Under the pieces are notes generated by a model. The model was given only the letters and a program-made list of their open reading frames with translations. It had not been told where the DNA came from and made no database searches. A stretch of 64,000 bases of DNA from positions 372,001 through 436,000 of the forward strand of contig JAPEHQ010000009.1 in the NCBI GenBank assembly GCA_027405735.1. Reading direction: 5' to 3'. A program made the translations under genes and the position numbers. This stretch comes from Mucor racemosus. Taxonomy: Eukaryota; Mucoromycota; Mucoromycetes; Mucorales; Mucoraceae. Shown in pieces: positions 12,306-24,537 of this stretch (position 1 is its first letter; every line of letters begins with the position of its first letter).

Positions 12306-14579
12306 AATTTTGTGTATCTAATCTTCGTACCAGCGAATTTATTTTGTGTTTTATAACAAAAAGAAAAGAGAACTTGCATTCAAGGATAAGAAATCAAGGG
12401 CCTTTTATACAAGAATATGTGGTACAAGATAGTACTGCTAAAAGAGTGTCCTAATTAAGCATCATAAACCCCACATTTATTTATGGTTTAAACCAATCAA
12501 GCTATAGTGGATGGCAAGAGCATTTTTGCTGCTCCGGTTTTCTTAAAAAACTTTTTACCGTCCACATGATGTACAACTAGTTTTCCCGCTCTTCTTCAAC
12601 CGAAGAAACGGGTGACACCACTAACTGCTTGCTTTGTATTGCTTTTTTACAAGTAATATCTATGAACCTTAATTTATGTCATCATCGACAAACGCATGTA
12701 AAAATATATACACGGTATATTGTATATGTATATATTTATAACTGAGATGTATGTATATTTAGGGCATATCTGACTTGTCCTTGCTTTGTTTATAATACGC
12801 ATTATTTGTTACTAAATGATGATACACTTGAAATAATATATTTATATATATATATATGTGTATACATCATTAACTTCTTTTTACATGTCTCGTTACACCA
12901 ATACTAAATAAATGTTTATAAAAAAAACAAACTAATATCAGGATTATATTTAGCAGAGGCTTGGAAAAAAAAGAAGATCTTTTTTTTTTAAAAAAAAAAC
13001 CATCATCAAAATCATGTGTGCATATTCCTTTACATCACCGAAAACAAAAAAAGCAATATGTCTATAAACATTTGCGTTTTACGTTCTCTCCCCTCAATTT
13101 TCCTATTATGTCAAATAATACTGCATTTCTCCAATTATGATTCTTTGCTTCTTGGTTTATATATGTGTTATACATATAATATTGTATTACACATGACATG
13201 AAATAATCCTAGTTTGTTATTGTATTGATCTGATCTGTTGAGTTTTAAAATATCAGAACAACATGTTAATATAATTCATGATGCCCTCCTTTGTGCTAAG
13301 AATTGGAATACATGTATATATGTATATGCGCATATTGTACATACGACAAACACAGAATAGATCTATATCGATAAAGAAAATCAAGCTTTGAGTTTAACTC
13401 TATTATGATAGTAATTACAACTAAATCTCTATGTTTAAAAAACGCTTGCTGAATGTGCCTGTATACAAAACTATTTCAACAAAATTAATAAAGCTTAATA
13501 TATATATATATATATATCAAGAGTTTAGATGGTTAAAGCAACTTTTACCATTGTTCTTGTCTTCAATAAAAATACTACTATTAGCAAAATTATGAGCTAT
13601 AAAATCGAATTGAACCGCAGTTTATAAACCAAATCAAATAAAATCAAACCTGAACACTATTCGTGCAGTCTAACTGTAAATGTATATAAGCCAATATCTA
13701 ATTCGATTGTTTTGAAAATTAAAGTTTCGTCTGAAACGAATTACAAAATTGATTTTGTTGAAACTAATTACGCTAGGGGTTGCTTCCTATGATGCAGTGA
13801 ATCTTTCGACTCTTTTTGTTGAGATACATATATTTGACCTTTGATTCTGAAATTAGCAAATACTCGATTAGCCTTTTTTGTTGTCATATATGTAAAGGCT
13901 ATGGTCTACCATACATACAGGAGTTTGAGGATTGTTTTGCTCTGCTTTCCAAGGGATTCATGGAACAATCAAGCAGAGTAAGATTTTATTCTTCTACATT
14001 CCACATGTTGACTGCATGCACATTCTTTAAAATATTTTGACATGGCATTGCAAGGATATATATCAGTCCTCTTTTTTTTTCTTGATCTTCTTAATTGAAA
14101 ACTGAGGTAATTGGATTTCAACCTATGAATGGATAGAAGAAGCTCGATTTAGAAGACAATTCGACAAAAAAATTGATGAAAAATCAAAATTGCACAACTG
14201 CACAACAAAATGCAATCAAGCTGAGTCGGCTTAGTGAATGTTTCGTTACAATTTTCGATTCTACATTGATCTATAATGCTTTTAGAATATATTTATTCAC
14301 AAATTTTCTTGGGAAATGCAGATCAAATCTTGACAGTTTTTTTGAAATAAAGACTTTTTTTTTTTTGTAACAAGCAATAGAATACAACGCATTCAATAGA
14401 TGTATTACAAAATTACCTACAACATGAGTATTTATATGAAGATGTGGTTTATATGCAAATGTGAATTTATTTTTCGTCGCGAAAATCTAACTTTCCATCG
14501 ATTTTTTTGGGTCGACGACTTTTCGAGGGTGATCTTTCTCGGTATATATTTGCTTATAGCTGTTTAAATCATCATTGAA
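12306..14579. other. Long AT-rich region upstream of the CSL gene
   Basis: The part near 12306-12700 should contain the CSL promoter. Alternating TA tracts occur at about 12838-12858 and 13499-13517. A short plus-strand frame at 13816-14040 contains protein-like text (LPYIQEFEDCFALLSKGFME) that may be a fragment of a decayed coding element, but it has no supporting exon. Nothing else is recognisable. Confidence 0.5.
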
Positions 14580-15180
14580 TATTTAATTTTTTTAAAAAAT
14601 AGATGTAGAACACATTGCACTACAACTTTAATTATGTAGAAAAGGAACGTTTAATTATCAATATCGGTAGTTGTTGATGTATCATTCTTAACCGGATGTC
14701 AAATTCAAAAGTAAAACAATAGTTCAGGAACCGAAAGTCAAGACATTTAAACATCAACGGAACCACGGTTCCAGCATGATAATACAGCATAATGTTCCAC
14801 CATTAGGTTTCTAGTTTTATTTTACATTTATATATTCTAATAAATTAGTTGTCATTGGCATATGTGCTGGTCTTGGTTGACTTATTAGCACTATTTCTAA
14901 TTCCAAACTGTATGGTAAGCCACAAAACCCGTCAGGGAAAAGTGGGCGCTTGTTTCTTACAATTTAACCAGCAAATTAATGGGAAGCTACAATTATACTT
15001 CTGGGTACTGCTACAGCTGTTGAATATATTTTGAAATTGTAGCCCATTTTGATCTATTATTCATTGATTGCAAGCATTTTTCCAGTTATTTCATTTTATT
15101 TAAGCAGAGGAAGAGGCGGTTTCACCCAAAAACATATGTTCTACTCTTTCAAAAACAGCTACTAGCTAACAAAATAAGTA
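14580..15180 (+). repeat. Dispersed repeat family C, copy 1
   Basis: Bases near 14590-15175 match 44130-44550 and, in part, 57180-57345. Shared landmarks include aacacattgcactac, ttaaccagcaaatyaatggga, and a ttgatywattattcattgat block followed by tttttccagttrytt. No coding frame is shared. Function and class are unknown. Confidence 0.75.
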
Positions 15181-15459
15181 TATACTATTTTTATATTCAC
15201 TGCACATTAAGTGCAGCTGAAATATTCAATTTCGAGCCATTATTTTATTTTATAAAAATTTTCAAAAAATGTCTGAAATAACCCATACAAAATAGTTTAA
15301 AAAAGTATGCGTTTTCATTATTTCCCCATTTCCGCAGCAACTCAGGGAGGCTGAAGCTTTTGCAGTTTTGTGTGCCAATACTGGAAGTACCTATTATGTT
15401 GCAACGGGAGCTTATTTTGAAATTTTGATCAATATTTGGCGAGTGCTGGCACGCTTACC

Positions 15460-15830
15460 GACCTTGATAGGTGTAAATAGGAATGGGTTTCGATTCGAGT
15501 TTGAATCGAGTTTTAACGGAAACGGCCATTCGATTCGAGTTGGAAAACGGCCCGTTTTTTTGGAGCCCAGATAAAAAACGGGGTGGGAGCAAGTATTGGT
15601 TTGCCTTAAGGAGGCTGTTAATAGCAAACTTGTCAAGTTAATATGGGATTATGAATTGATAATAGCATATTTGACAATTTCATAACTTGAAGTATTTTTT
15701 CAATCCTGTTTTCGAGTTTAGCTGACAAAAAAAAAAGAAGAAACTCGAATACCCTCATTCGAGTTTGCATAAAAAACGGCCCGTTAAAGCAGTCAAACTC
15801 GGTTAACCGTAATACCATGCGTTGTTTGTG
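15460..15830. repeat. Local cluster of short repeats (cgattcgagtt / aacggcccgtt)
   Basis: Variants of ttcgattcgagtt recur at about 15487, 15504 and 15528, and related actcgaa/ttcgagttt strings near 15742-15765. The sequence aacggcccgtt appears at about 15547 and 15775. The clustering, with both orientations represented, suggests a decayed repeat. No gene is seen here. Confidence 0.55.
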
Positions 15831-16134
15831 AAATCCTAGGTGTAAATAATAAATATATAGCAGCAGGCAACCGACTTGTTATTCAAAATTTCCAAATGCA
15901 CAATGGCCCATAAAAGCTGATAGTATCAGAAATACTTGTAGCACCTATTCATATCTATTATATCCATATAGAGCGAGTGGTAGCTTACAAGGATCAATAT
16001 TTTTAAAGATCGTGTTTTTGATTGCTTTCAATAAAAGTGCACAGTAAGCTATAGGTGCACATTGGCGATGACTTTCTCAACACACAGTAGGTTGTCGTGG
16101 AAGTTTCTTTTTGATGATATCAGCGTGTCAAGGA

Positions 16135-17640
16135 TGATGTGTATCTACTATCAAGTAAAGTTGGAAGTAGTAGTTATTAGTGATCAAAATTATTAGCCAA
16201 GATAGGGCTTTTGTTGTCGGATTTTTACGGTTTTAAAAAATAGATTTCAGATGGTTTCGAATGGTTTTCGAATACTTCTTCGCCAAAATATTGATTCAAG
16301 TTACGTGAAATCTTCAACGAAAATATACCTCACCTTTACGGGCAATTGATATCTGTCCTAAAATAGAAGAGTTAATAATATACTAGAATACAAGTAAGCT
16401 AGCCTAAAACATTGACCAAAATTGAATTAAAATTGATTATAAAAAATTGCGCACCTAAATTGAGGTATTAATTTTTTTAGTAAAAAGATAGATCCAACTG
16501 CAAACTACTCTGCATTTTTTGTTTCGGCGGAAAATGTTAATTTTTCGTCGAGATAATCAAAATAATAATTCATATTACGGCTTAAAACCTATCATAACTG
16601 GGTTTCAAAATTGATTTGTGAAATCGATCAGAAAATGATCAAAGAAATAAAATCGTTTAATAACTCATGAACTGCAAAGTAAGTAGACCTAGCATACTAA
16701 ATAATTTTTGTACAGTTTTAAATTCTGCTTTTATTAAAACAAAATTCAAATAAATTTTTACATTAAATTTTGCGTAAAATGCGATTGAAATTTTGAAGGT
16801 TTTTTGAAGATACACATCACTTTTTATAAATGTATTTTTAATATAAATAGTGGTAATAATGCTTAAATTAATTATCTATCGATCGAACTATTGTTGAGCC
16901 TTCTAGCTGCATTTTTCGTAGAGAAACCGAGATTTTTATCCAATTTTTTTCAAATTCAGAATTTGGGATGAGGGTATACAAGGGAAAAATTGAAGCCAGA
17001 AACGAAGGCATCTCTTTGTACACATTTTTCATGATATCTCCACGAAAAATCAATACTTTAAGAAAAACTAAATTGGATCCAAGAGAGCTCAACGACGTCC
17101 ATGACATAAATGCAAAAAATACTGTTTAATTTAATGAATATTTTGAAATATACTACAAAAATGCCAAAAAAAATGAAAAAAAATAAAAGTGTTCAGAATT
17201 TTTCCTTACTAAAATATGTTATAGAGTACTTTAAAGCTAGTAAGTTTTACTATCAAAAAGTGTTGGTATAGCTTAATTTTTTGCAGAGATATGAAGGCTC
17301 AAAGTTTTTGATTTTTATCAGCGCAATGCCTGTAAAAATCTAAAACATTAGCACTGAAAAAGTTATACCAACTGCAAAAGACAGGATATTTATGAATACT
17401 TATTTTTAGATTAAAGTTGATTATCTCAGATACACTGGCATAAAATGTTTTCTTACGGTTATTTAGTGAAAAAAAAGTAGAAAAGAGATGAAGAATGAGA
17501 CCCAATTTTAAAGAAAAAGCGGTAAATTTTACTTGTTTTTGAGTCTTTCGAGAGGTATAAAATATATCGAAAAACAGATAGCCTAATAGCCTAATGCGAC
17601 CAATTTATATCTATTCTACAATGTCCAAGGTATACCCACT
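16135..17640 (+). repeat. Dispersed repeat family A, copy 1
   Basis: About 1.5 kb, also present at 32360-34185 (inverted), 47535-48800 and 57925-59430. Landmarks are gatagatccaactgcaaac at about 16489, a block with caaattcagaatttgggatg at about 16949, and taatgcgaccaatttatatc near the right end. The antisense strand keeps an open frame of about 80 codons at 17107-16868, described with the findings. No known transposase domain was recognised. Confidence 0.88.
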
Positions 17641-17774
17641 CCTAACAGTTGTTTAGAGTATAGGGTTAGTCGTAATTTTTCAAAAAATATTTGCAACAGC
17701 TTCTAGAACAGATAAGGTAGTAAAAAGTAAAAAATACTCAAGGAGGTACAGTATGCACTTTCACTTTATGATTC

Positions 17775-18178
17775 TCACTCTGAACTCAATGGCTTGTACG
17801 TTGGGCTGATATTACGAGCGTCAATGGCGACAGGTTCTATTTTCCAATCATTGCTGACGGCAGGGGTTGCAGTATCAACAGCCTCTTCTTTTTCGCTGCT
17901 GCTGTCACTGCTGCTGTCGGATTCTTCGTTTAAATAATCCAGTGCACTAGCTGCTGGAACAGGTGTCTGTCTTGTGGGATTTTTTGGCCCCCATACCTAA
18001 TCATAATAGTTCCTGAAAAAGTAAAACTAAGATCAGGAGGGTCGTCAAATCTAATCTGCCACATAACTTTTCCATTAACGCCAGTAATGGAACCGATAAC
18101 AACACCTTTGAGTGGAAGTCCAGGAGCAGAGAAGTCAAATTTCTCTCTTAAAAGTCTAAGGACTTTTGTTTTGGTCAA
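17775..18178 (-). pseudogene. Frameshifted coding remnant, unidentified
   Basis: The minus strand reads YLTKTKVLRLLREKFDFSAP at its start, then GKVMWQIRFDDPPDLSFTFS, and after a frame change near 18000 continues as GPKNPTRQTPVPAASALDYL and an acidic Ser/Asp/Glu tail ending in a stop at 17775. The two halves are each clearly protein-like but lie in different frames with no splice signals between them, so a frameshift is the simplest reading. It abuts the divergent pseudogene at 18182, and both may be parts of one decayed mobile or multicopy unit. I do not recognise the family. Confidence 0.5.
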
Positions 18179-18181
18179 ATA

Positions 18182-19703
18182 TTGTTTGGAAATAGAGATA
18201 CTGTAGCTGATGCCATTGCTCTCTTTAACGTAAGAATTGATATTCTATTTAGTCGTGAGAATCCAAATCCGATAATAATTTATTTTATTTTTCTTTTCAG
18301 AAGCGAAACAACCAGAACTCCCTCTTTTATAAAGAATATGACGGATATTGGGCAAGAAGAGATGAAGATGAAAGAGAAGAATCAGGTCGCAGGATCGAAA
18401 AGCGTATGTATAGTACGTTAGAGGATGTAGCTGAAAACGTATTCAGTTCAATAACACAAGCATCCAAGCGTGTACGTGTGTGTTCAGGTACTTTAAAAAT
18501 ATTTAATCGGTGTACTGACTATTTCATCATGTTTTTTAGTCGTGTAACATAGGCGAAAGCAGCAGCGGCGGCAGCAGCAACAACGACAGCAACAACGACG
18601 ACAACGACAGCAACAGTAACTACAACGACGACAACGAAAGCATAATTCTAAATGATTTGACCTCTACTTACAAAGAGTAACGCTACACACTTGCACATGA
18701 TACTATGCATATTCTTGGCCTTAACTTAAACCTTCTTTTTGATAGGACCACTGGTTTACAGATACTATTTCTTGATGATAAGGTGTTCAGTCTATACTTG
18801 ATAAAGAGCTTCTCGAAACATTAATACAACAGACTTCGATCCAGGCTGAACCACTGTCACCTCAAGCTGCGTTAATTCTGCATGGGCTGAATGGATCAAC
18901 TGCTCAGTTTGAGAAATTTCGAAAAATGATCAGAAATTTCAAAACCTCAGATAGTATTATGAATTATCCAGATCTTAATTTTATTGAGACTATGGGCAAT
19001 CACTTATAAGAACTGAGAATCTGTGTGAAGAACCTGTAACTAAGATTATTGCTGTGTAGCCTGAACCTTTGGCAAAGTCCCTAAACCCTCTCTTGATGCC
19101 CACTCTCGAAAGAACTGCCGCAGCTAAAACGGCCGTCATTCTGCTTGGCAAACTGCTCTTGTCTGTAAATGACAAAATTCATTTCTGCTGATAAACTAAT
19201 AAGATGATGCTCTGACACTTGAATCTAAATACTAACACCTTTTATTCCAGGTTACAGGTGGAAACATTGTTGACAAATAGCACAAAGTGGGACGGGGTTG
19301 GCTTCCATATCAACGCCGATAAACGAATTGGCTATTGTTTGGTCGAGTTTTCGGGCGGAATAAAAAAGAACTGCTCAGAGAAAAAAGCTGGTCGGGACGA
19401 AGAGAAAATCGACACTGGTGTTGTTAAGTTCATGGATTTCACCAACGCCGATAAAGGTCATTTTATTCGATTTCATAGTAAGGTATCTCTCTATCTTAAG
19501 TTGAGACTAAACTAAACTGCTTCAATTATTTAGATATAAAGTTGTACTTTGAATCGGTTGTTAAGCTTAAAGATCGTTTGATTAGAAGAACCCATGTTAC
19601 CATCAAGCTGCCAACAACACCCGCTAAGATGAAAGACTTTTTTAATCAAACACAATTGCTATTCTCTTGGAAAAAGTCTCTTATCGATATTATCAGTTTG
19701 TAA
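18182..19703 (+). pseudogene. Degenerate member of a probable multicopy family
   Basis: Splice signals and coding text remain recognisable. Exon-like pieces include NSLFYKEYDGYWARRDEDER (from about 18301), a Ser/Asn/Asp tract from about 18541, TLIQQTSIQAEPLSPQAALI near 18816-18880, LERTAAAKTAVILLGKLLLS near 19105-19165, and a final part with TKWDGVGFHINADKRIGYCL and LVEFSGG at about 19280-19360, ending LIDIISL-stop at 19703. At least one frame change (around 18785) and in-frame stops near 19010 and 19056 break the reading frame. The WDGV...LVEFSGG pattern recalls proteins I associate with large Mucoromycota-specific families of unknown function; that link is from memory and unconfirmed. Confidence 0.6.
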
Positions 19704-20478
19704 GAGTCAAAGTGTTTTATTTGTTCTGTATGTACAGTAAGTCTTCTATGTTAGTGCATAGTTCAACAAATAATTCGTCTATAGCTGGTATATCTTCAAT
19801 ATGTGTTTCTTCTATCAAATCTAAATATATACACAACCAGAGAGTTTTTATGGAATTGAATTCATCCTTTTTACATAAAGTTACATAACATTCAATAAAA
19901 AGACTCTTTTCATACCAATGAAATCTAAGTGATGAAAAAAAAAGCAAATACGACTTCATATTTGTGGGATCAAATGACTTTATTGCTGAACACCTCATTT
20001 CTTATTGTTTAGGCCGAAACAGGTAAAAATATCAGCGACAGAACATGAGCAGCCTTTTTGATACCTTAATAGCTGCTTGGAATATTTAAACAACCGCGTC
20101 CGGGATGTCCGATAATTTTTTCTAGAGATTTAAAGCTCGGAGATATCATTAGATGGCTGCTTTCGGAGACTGTTCGGCTTTTTTTTTGGAAGAGTGACCG
20201 GAGACAGAGAGAGAGCGAGATCAAATTTTAAATAAGTCGCAAACTTTATGTGTATTGTATTCCAAGCAATACAGCGAGAGAGAAATATAATAAAAAGAGA
20301 TGTAGTAAAATCAATTAGAACATTAGAACCGAACAAGGGCAAAAAGAAGGAATTGCTTTATTTATTACTGCTTGAAATAGGTCTTCATATTTATACTGTT
20401 TTCATAATAATATATATGAGTTCATTCGATATAAAAAAATATAACATGTCTGTTTGGAATGCTTACTGGAGAATGTAA
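19704..20478. other. Intergenic AT-rich sequence
   Basis: No supported gene or repeat. The short open frames lack coding character. Confidence 0.5.
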
Positions 20479-21562
20479 CTAAAAGCTTGTTTTATTATAG
20501 CAGTTGATGATCTGGCGCTTAGAATGTCTACAGAATTCCTGAAGATCGCTGACGCGTACATTTTTACATGCATCTGCAATCCTTTGCGATAGATTCTCTT
20601 CCTCCATTAATCTATGACGCTTCATTTTTCCTTTTACAAGAGCCCAAAACTGCTCAATTGGGTTCAGTTCTGGTGAGTAAGGAGGCAAGTACATTACTCT
20701 ATAACCTCTGCTTTCAATTTTTCTCATCATTGGATGAGACTTATGAATAGTACAGTTATCCATTACAAGGTAACTACCCATAAGACTTTGATCCATGTCC
20801 ATGATATCAAGAAGTTCATTCATAAATTTTAAAAAATGAGCAGTAGTTGTACCCTTTGCTACTGGCTTATTTTTCTCAACATCAGCAATCTTTCCAACAT
20901 CAATGTACCCTATAGTAGGCTCTTCAATGATGATATCACCCGCTCTTTACTCTTTGCTCTTTGCATCCTGTAAGCTTTCTTTTTTTTTGGGTCGGTCTGT
21001 TTTTGCTGCTTGACGTTTTGAACCTTTTTGGCTTTTGAGTGGTGGTTTTTTCATAGCAACGTGGAGAACACTAGTACAGTGTATAGCACCGATAATGGTG
21101 TGGGATGGAGAACGAACCTTTTCAACTTCTACTTGGGCAGGTGCTCCCACAACCGACCTAGCCCAGTTGTTTCTCATATTGATGTTAAACCCAGCTTCAT
21201 CAATAAAAACACAATTGTTTGTATAGTCCAGATTTGAGTCCTTCCACTTAATAAACCACTCGTATCTCGTTTGCAAGTTGTCGTCAGAGTTTCTTACTTT
21301 GGGATCAAATGTTGGTTTCTTAATTGAAATCAACATGTTGTTTCTCAAGTGGTGGGCTTATTCCGAGATTCTTTGCATGCGAATTCACTTTTTCTCTCTC
21401 CAAAGGGCCTTCGACCATTCGATCAGTGAATATTTTTCTGGCTTGATCACTGCAGTCTTTGTGAATGCCATCACTCAATGGTTTGGCAACTTCTACATCA
21501 AATGAGGTTCGAAAAAGCGACCAATTGAAATTTAAAAAGCGACCAATTGACGGTGGAAGCAC
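20479..21562 (-). pseudogene. Broken Tc1/mariner (IS630-type) DDE transposase
   Basis: The catalytic core is readable. The first Asp lies in NNCVFIDEAGFN (about 21205), the second in YLVMDNCTIHKS (about 20755), and the Glu in PPYSPELNPIEQFWALVKGK (about 20650), the typical DDE_3 endonuclease motif. The N-terminal part (21562-21330, with KDCSDQARKIFTDRMVEGPL) is out of frame with the core, and a TAA interrupts the core at 20947-20949. The element cannot make a full transposase. A 17-base unit, aaaaagcgaccaattga, is tandemly repeated just upstream (21512 and 21534). I could not find matching terminal inverted repeats enclosing this gene. Confidence 0.85.
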
Positions 21563-21572
21563 TGTATATATA

Positions 21573-22057
21573 CAGCCGTGATTCGATTTAGTGGAATCGT
21601 TGGGAGGGAGAAAAGAGAAAAGTGTCCACTAAATCGAATAAATCATTATCCGTAATATTGGATCAAAAAATGAGAATAAAAAGGCGTTACTAGTTTATAG
21701 TATTAAATAATATTTTTAATAAAGGCTTTTCATATTCGAGCAACTGAATTGAACAGTGGATAACAAGAAATTTAATAAAAGACTGAGGTAAATTAGGCAC
21801 GTGATTTGGTTACTCTCCATATTTCTTCTAATTTCATGGCTACCAGATCAAGCTATTGCCGGCTAAATACAGTTTTATCCAATAGTATTTATATTTTACT
21901 AATATAGTGGACTGGTAGAAACGAAATTGTCCACTATCCACTGAATCGATTCAGTGGATTTAGGCAGTAAAATTATTAAAAAAAAACGGGAGATTTCAAA
22001 CTGTCCATTAAATCGAAAATCCGTTATTTATGAGTCCACTAAATCGAATCACGACTG
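21573..22057. mobile_element. 485-bp MITE with TA target-site duplication
   Basis: The left end cagccgtgattcgatttagt mirrors the right end, which on the opposite strand reads cagtcgtgattcgatttagt. The inverted repeat continues as gga for about 23 bases with one mismatch. TA flanks both sides (21571-21572 and 22058-22059). Further copies of the ccactaaatcgaa / ttcagtggat motif occur inside. There is no coding capacity. CAGT-starting ends with a TA duplication are typical of pogo/Tc1-mariner-derived MITEs. Confidence 0.92.
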
Positions 22058-22059
22058 TA

Positions 22060-22771
22060 ATATCCAACGAAGTGTTATTTTTTGAGTGGCCAACGAGATT
22101 CAATTATAAATGCATGGTTTCATTTCTAGAAAACAATCCACCTTCTTCAATCAGTATGTATAATACAAATTGAGTAGCTATTCTCTGGACTGAATTAATG
22201 TATAGCTACAATTCGATAGAATGATATTAAGTAATCAAGAGAAAAAAGATAAACGTTTGATAAACTTTTAGGCAATTTAGCAGTTTTTGTATGAAAGTAT
22301 CAATTATTTCACCATGATCCATATTTTTGAAATAAGAGAATGAACTAGTGATTACAAATATACTTGCATGAATTCTTAACATTTACATACTGTACTATTA
22401 TAGATTTAAGCTCTAATTTGGCACGATAAACTTAATATCATCTAGAAACTAGATCTAAGATGTTGTAACACACACACACACACAAAAGAAGATCTCATTC
22501 TCTACATGAACAAAATATAGGAACAATGCGTAACTCATTGTTACAAGTTTAGCCATAACTTTAAAAGAGATAAATTCCCATAAGAAACGAAATAGGGTAA
22601 TTTCGCACACACATTTCATTTAGTATAAAAATGCCCATATTTTAAAATAAATGTGTCAGTCCAATTCCCATAGAAAAACGGTGTGTATAAGTTTATTTTA
22701 TAATATTTAGAAAGAAAAAATTAAGCAAACTAAATAGCCATGTTAGTTTTTTCTCTTCTCTCTTTTGTCTA
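22060..22771. other. Intergenic sequence, with ARPC4 3' flank
   Basis: AT-rich with an (AC)n run near 22470-22485. No gene is visible. Confidence 0.55.
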
Positions 22772-23490
22772 TCAACTTTTTACCTGAACCAAATAGCTTT
22801 CTGCAACAGTTCTTGCGCGAGTATTTACACTCAACTTCATCTCAGAAATTTCCTTGTCAACTTCTTCCATGAAATGAACAATAAAGTCAACCAATTTGTG
22901 TTTATACATTTGTTCAGTATGGTTGTTTGTAATCAAGAAAGAGATATCATAGCCCTAAATTAATAATTTAAAGTTTATAAATGTTGCAACCTATTTCTTG
23001 GCTAAAAAAAAATAAAAAAACTTACATCAACTGGCTTTCTACGTAAAATAACAAAACTCTCGGCTCTCATCATCAAGAAACGAGAGAATTTATGACACAA
23101 TATACGTTCGAGGTCATCAGCTTGTTTGATCTTAATGCTGACACGAACAGAGTTGACTGAAGGTTCGACTAATACTTTTTCATTTTCGTTACGACTGATA
23201 ACTAAAGGGTTCATCAATAATTCTTTGGATTTTCTAATAGTAAAAATGTTGGATGTATATACATTTATGCTGTGGTATCATATATTTACCCTGACTCAAT
23301 TTCAGGTGTATTATGTCTTTCTGCTACTTGAGAAGAGAAGTTCTCTAAACATAAAGCAGCAGTCAAAGTTGAACGAACAGCTGTAAGATATGGGCGAAGT
23401 GTATTAGACTAGATTTAGTAAATAAAATATCGCGTTAATTTCTTCCATTTGTGTCTAATTTTTTTCGATTTGTATTGTAATATTTACCAT
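22772..23490 (-). CDS. ARPC4: Arp2/3 complex subunit ARPC4 (p20)
   Basis: Exons 23488-23490 (the ATG alone), 23408-23290, 23233-23026 and 22954-22772 join in phase to 170 codons, the normal family length. Diagnostic segments are [47 protein letters not shown]-like [20 protein letters not shown], and YKHKLVDF followed by [24 protein letters not shown]4 forms the structural core of the seven-subunit Arp2/3 complex with ARPC2; that complex nucleates branched actin at endocytic patches. The start codon sits alone in exon 1, separated by a 79-nt intron, which is the only way to give the conserved N terminus an ATG here. Confidence 0.95.
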
Positions 23491-24537
23491 AATGTTGGTT
23501 TTATCTTTTTTAAATAAAGGGAGGGAAAGAGAGGAAATAAGAAAAAGAAATAATGAGAGTAATACACTTTCTTTCGTCACTTGTTGCACACTGTTTTACT
23601 CGGCGTTTTAAGGTGCACAACAACAGCAAATGTATACCTACATATTGTGCTTTTCAAATACAGTGCTTTGTGAGTGAATAACCGAAAGCTATGGTCCGAC
23701 ACTCGAAAGTCTCTACCGACTAATCGATGCAAGCAAGAAACAAATACCGTCAATGTTCTCTTTGCTTTGAAGCATAAAAGCCCTTGCTATTGTTGCCTTC
23801 ATTTTTTTCCACCTATCATTATCAACATTTGTTATTTTATCAATTATGAATAAACAGTTATATATCATGCAAAGCAACAAAACACAAAAGCATTTTGCAT
23901 GACACGAATAAGAGCATCCACAGCGGTTTGTAGTATATCAGTATAAAGCAGCACTGTATAGATAAACTCAACTGTTTTGAACGTCATTGTTTTTTGTTTT
24001 ATATTCTTTATTTATATTAATCTAATCCAAAAGATAACATCGGTATGTAAGCAACATTTGATGATTGTTTTAGACATGATTCAATAATAAAAAATGATTC
24101 GTCTAACTGGTAGGAACATCGAGTTATGTAAACAATATTTTAAATATACATGTAATCTACATAGGAAATATATGTATAATTACATCTAATCAATATCATA
24201 AATTATAACTACATATAATATACAAGAACACACAATATAAACAAAATCGAGTGTATATACACATATACACGAAAGAATGTTAAGTGTGTTAAATTTACGT
24301 TCTTAATCATGGATGAATGCAATTTATGTCCGTGCAGAATATTTCTCGCTTTTGTTGTTGTTATTATTGTTGCAATTATAACCATGCTATCATGTTGTCA
24401 AAAAATATACTGTATGGAACTGTTGTCAAATTCCTTCCTAATTTTATATAAAAAGAGTCAATTTCTCTCCTATGGTAGGCAGATTTCTATTCTTTATATC
24501 ATATAATTAACAGCATCGTCTTATACATATATACAAA
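23491..24537. other. Divergent promoter region of ARPC4 and the Ser-Ala repeat gene
   Basis: About 1 kb without a supported gene. It should hold the promoters of the minus-strand ARPC4 and the plus-strand repeat protein. The only clear element is the TATA-like box described separately. Confidence 0.55.
24444..24456 (+). promoter_or_regulatory. TATA-like box of the Ser-Ala repeat gene
   Basis: The sequence ttatataaaaag lies about 85 bases before the ATG at 24538, a position typical of TATA-dependent, strongly regulated fungal genes. Confidence 0.55.

Noticed and set aside
24309..24506. 65-codon frame upstream of the Ser-Ala gene
   Set aside because: It overlaps the TATA-like box and has transmembrane-like AT composition only.
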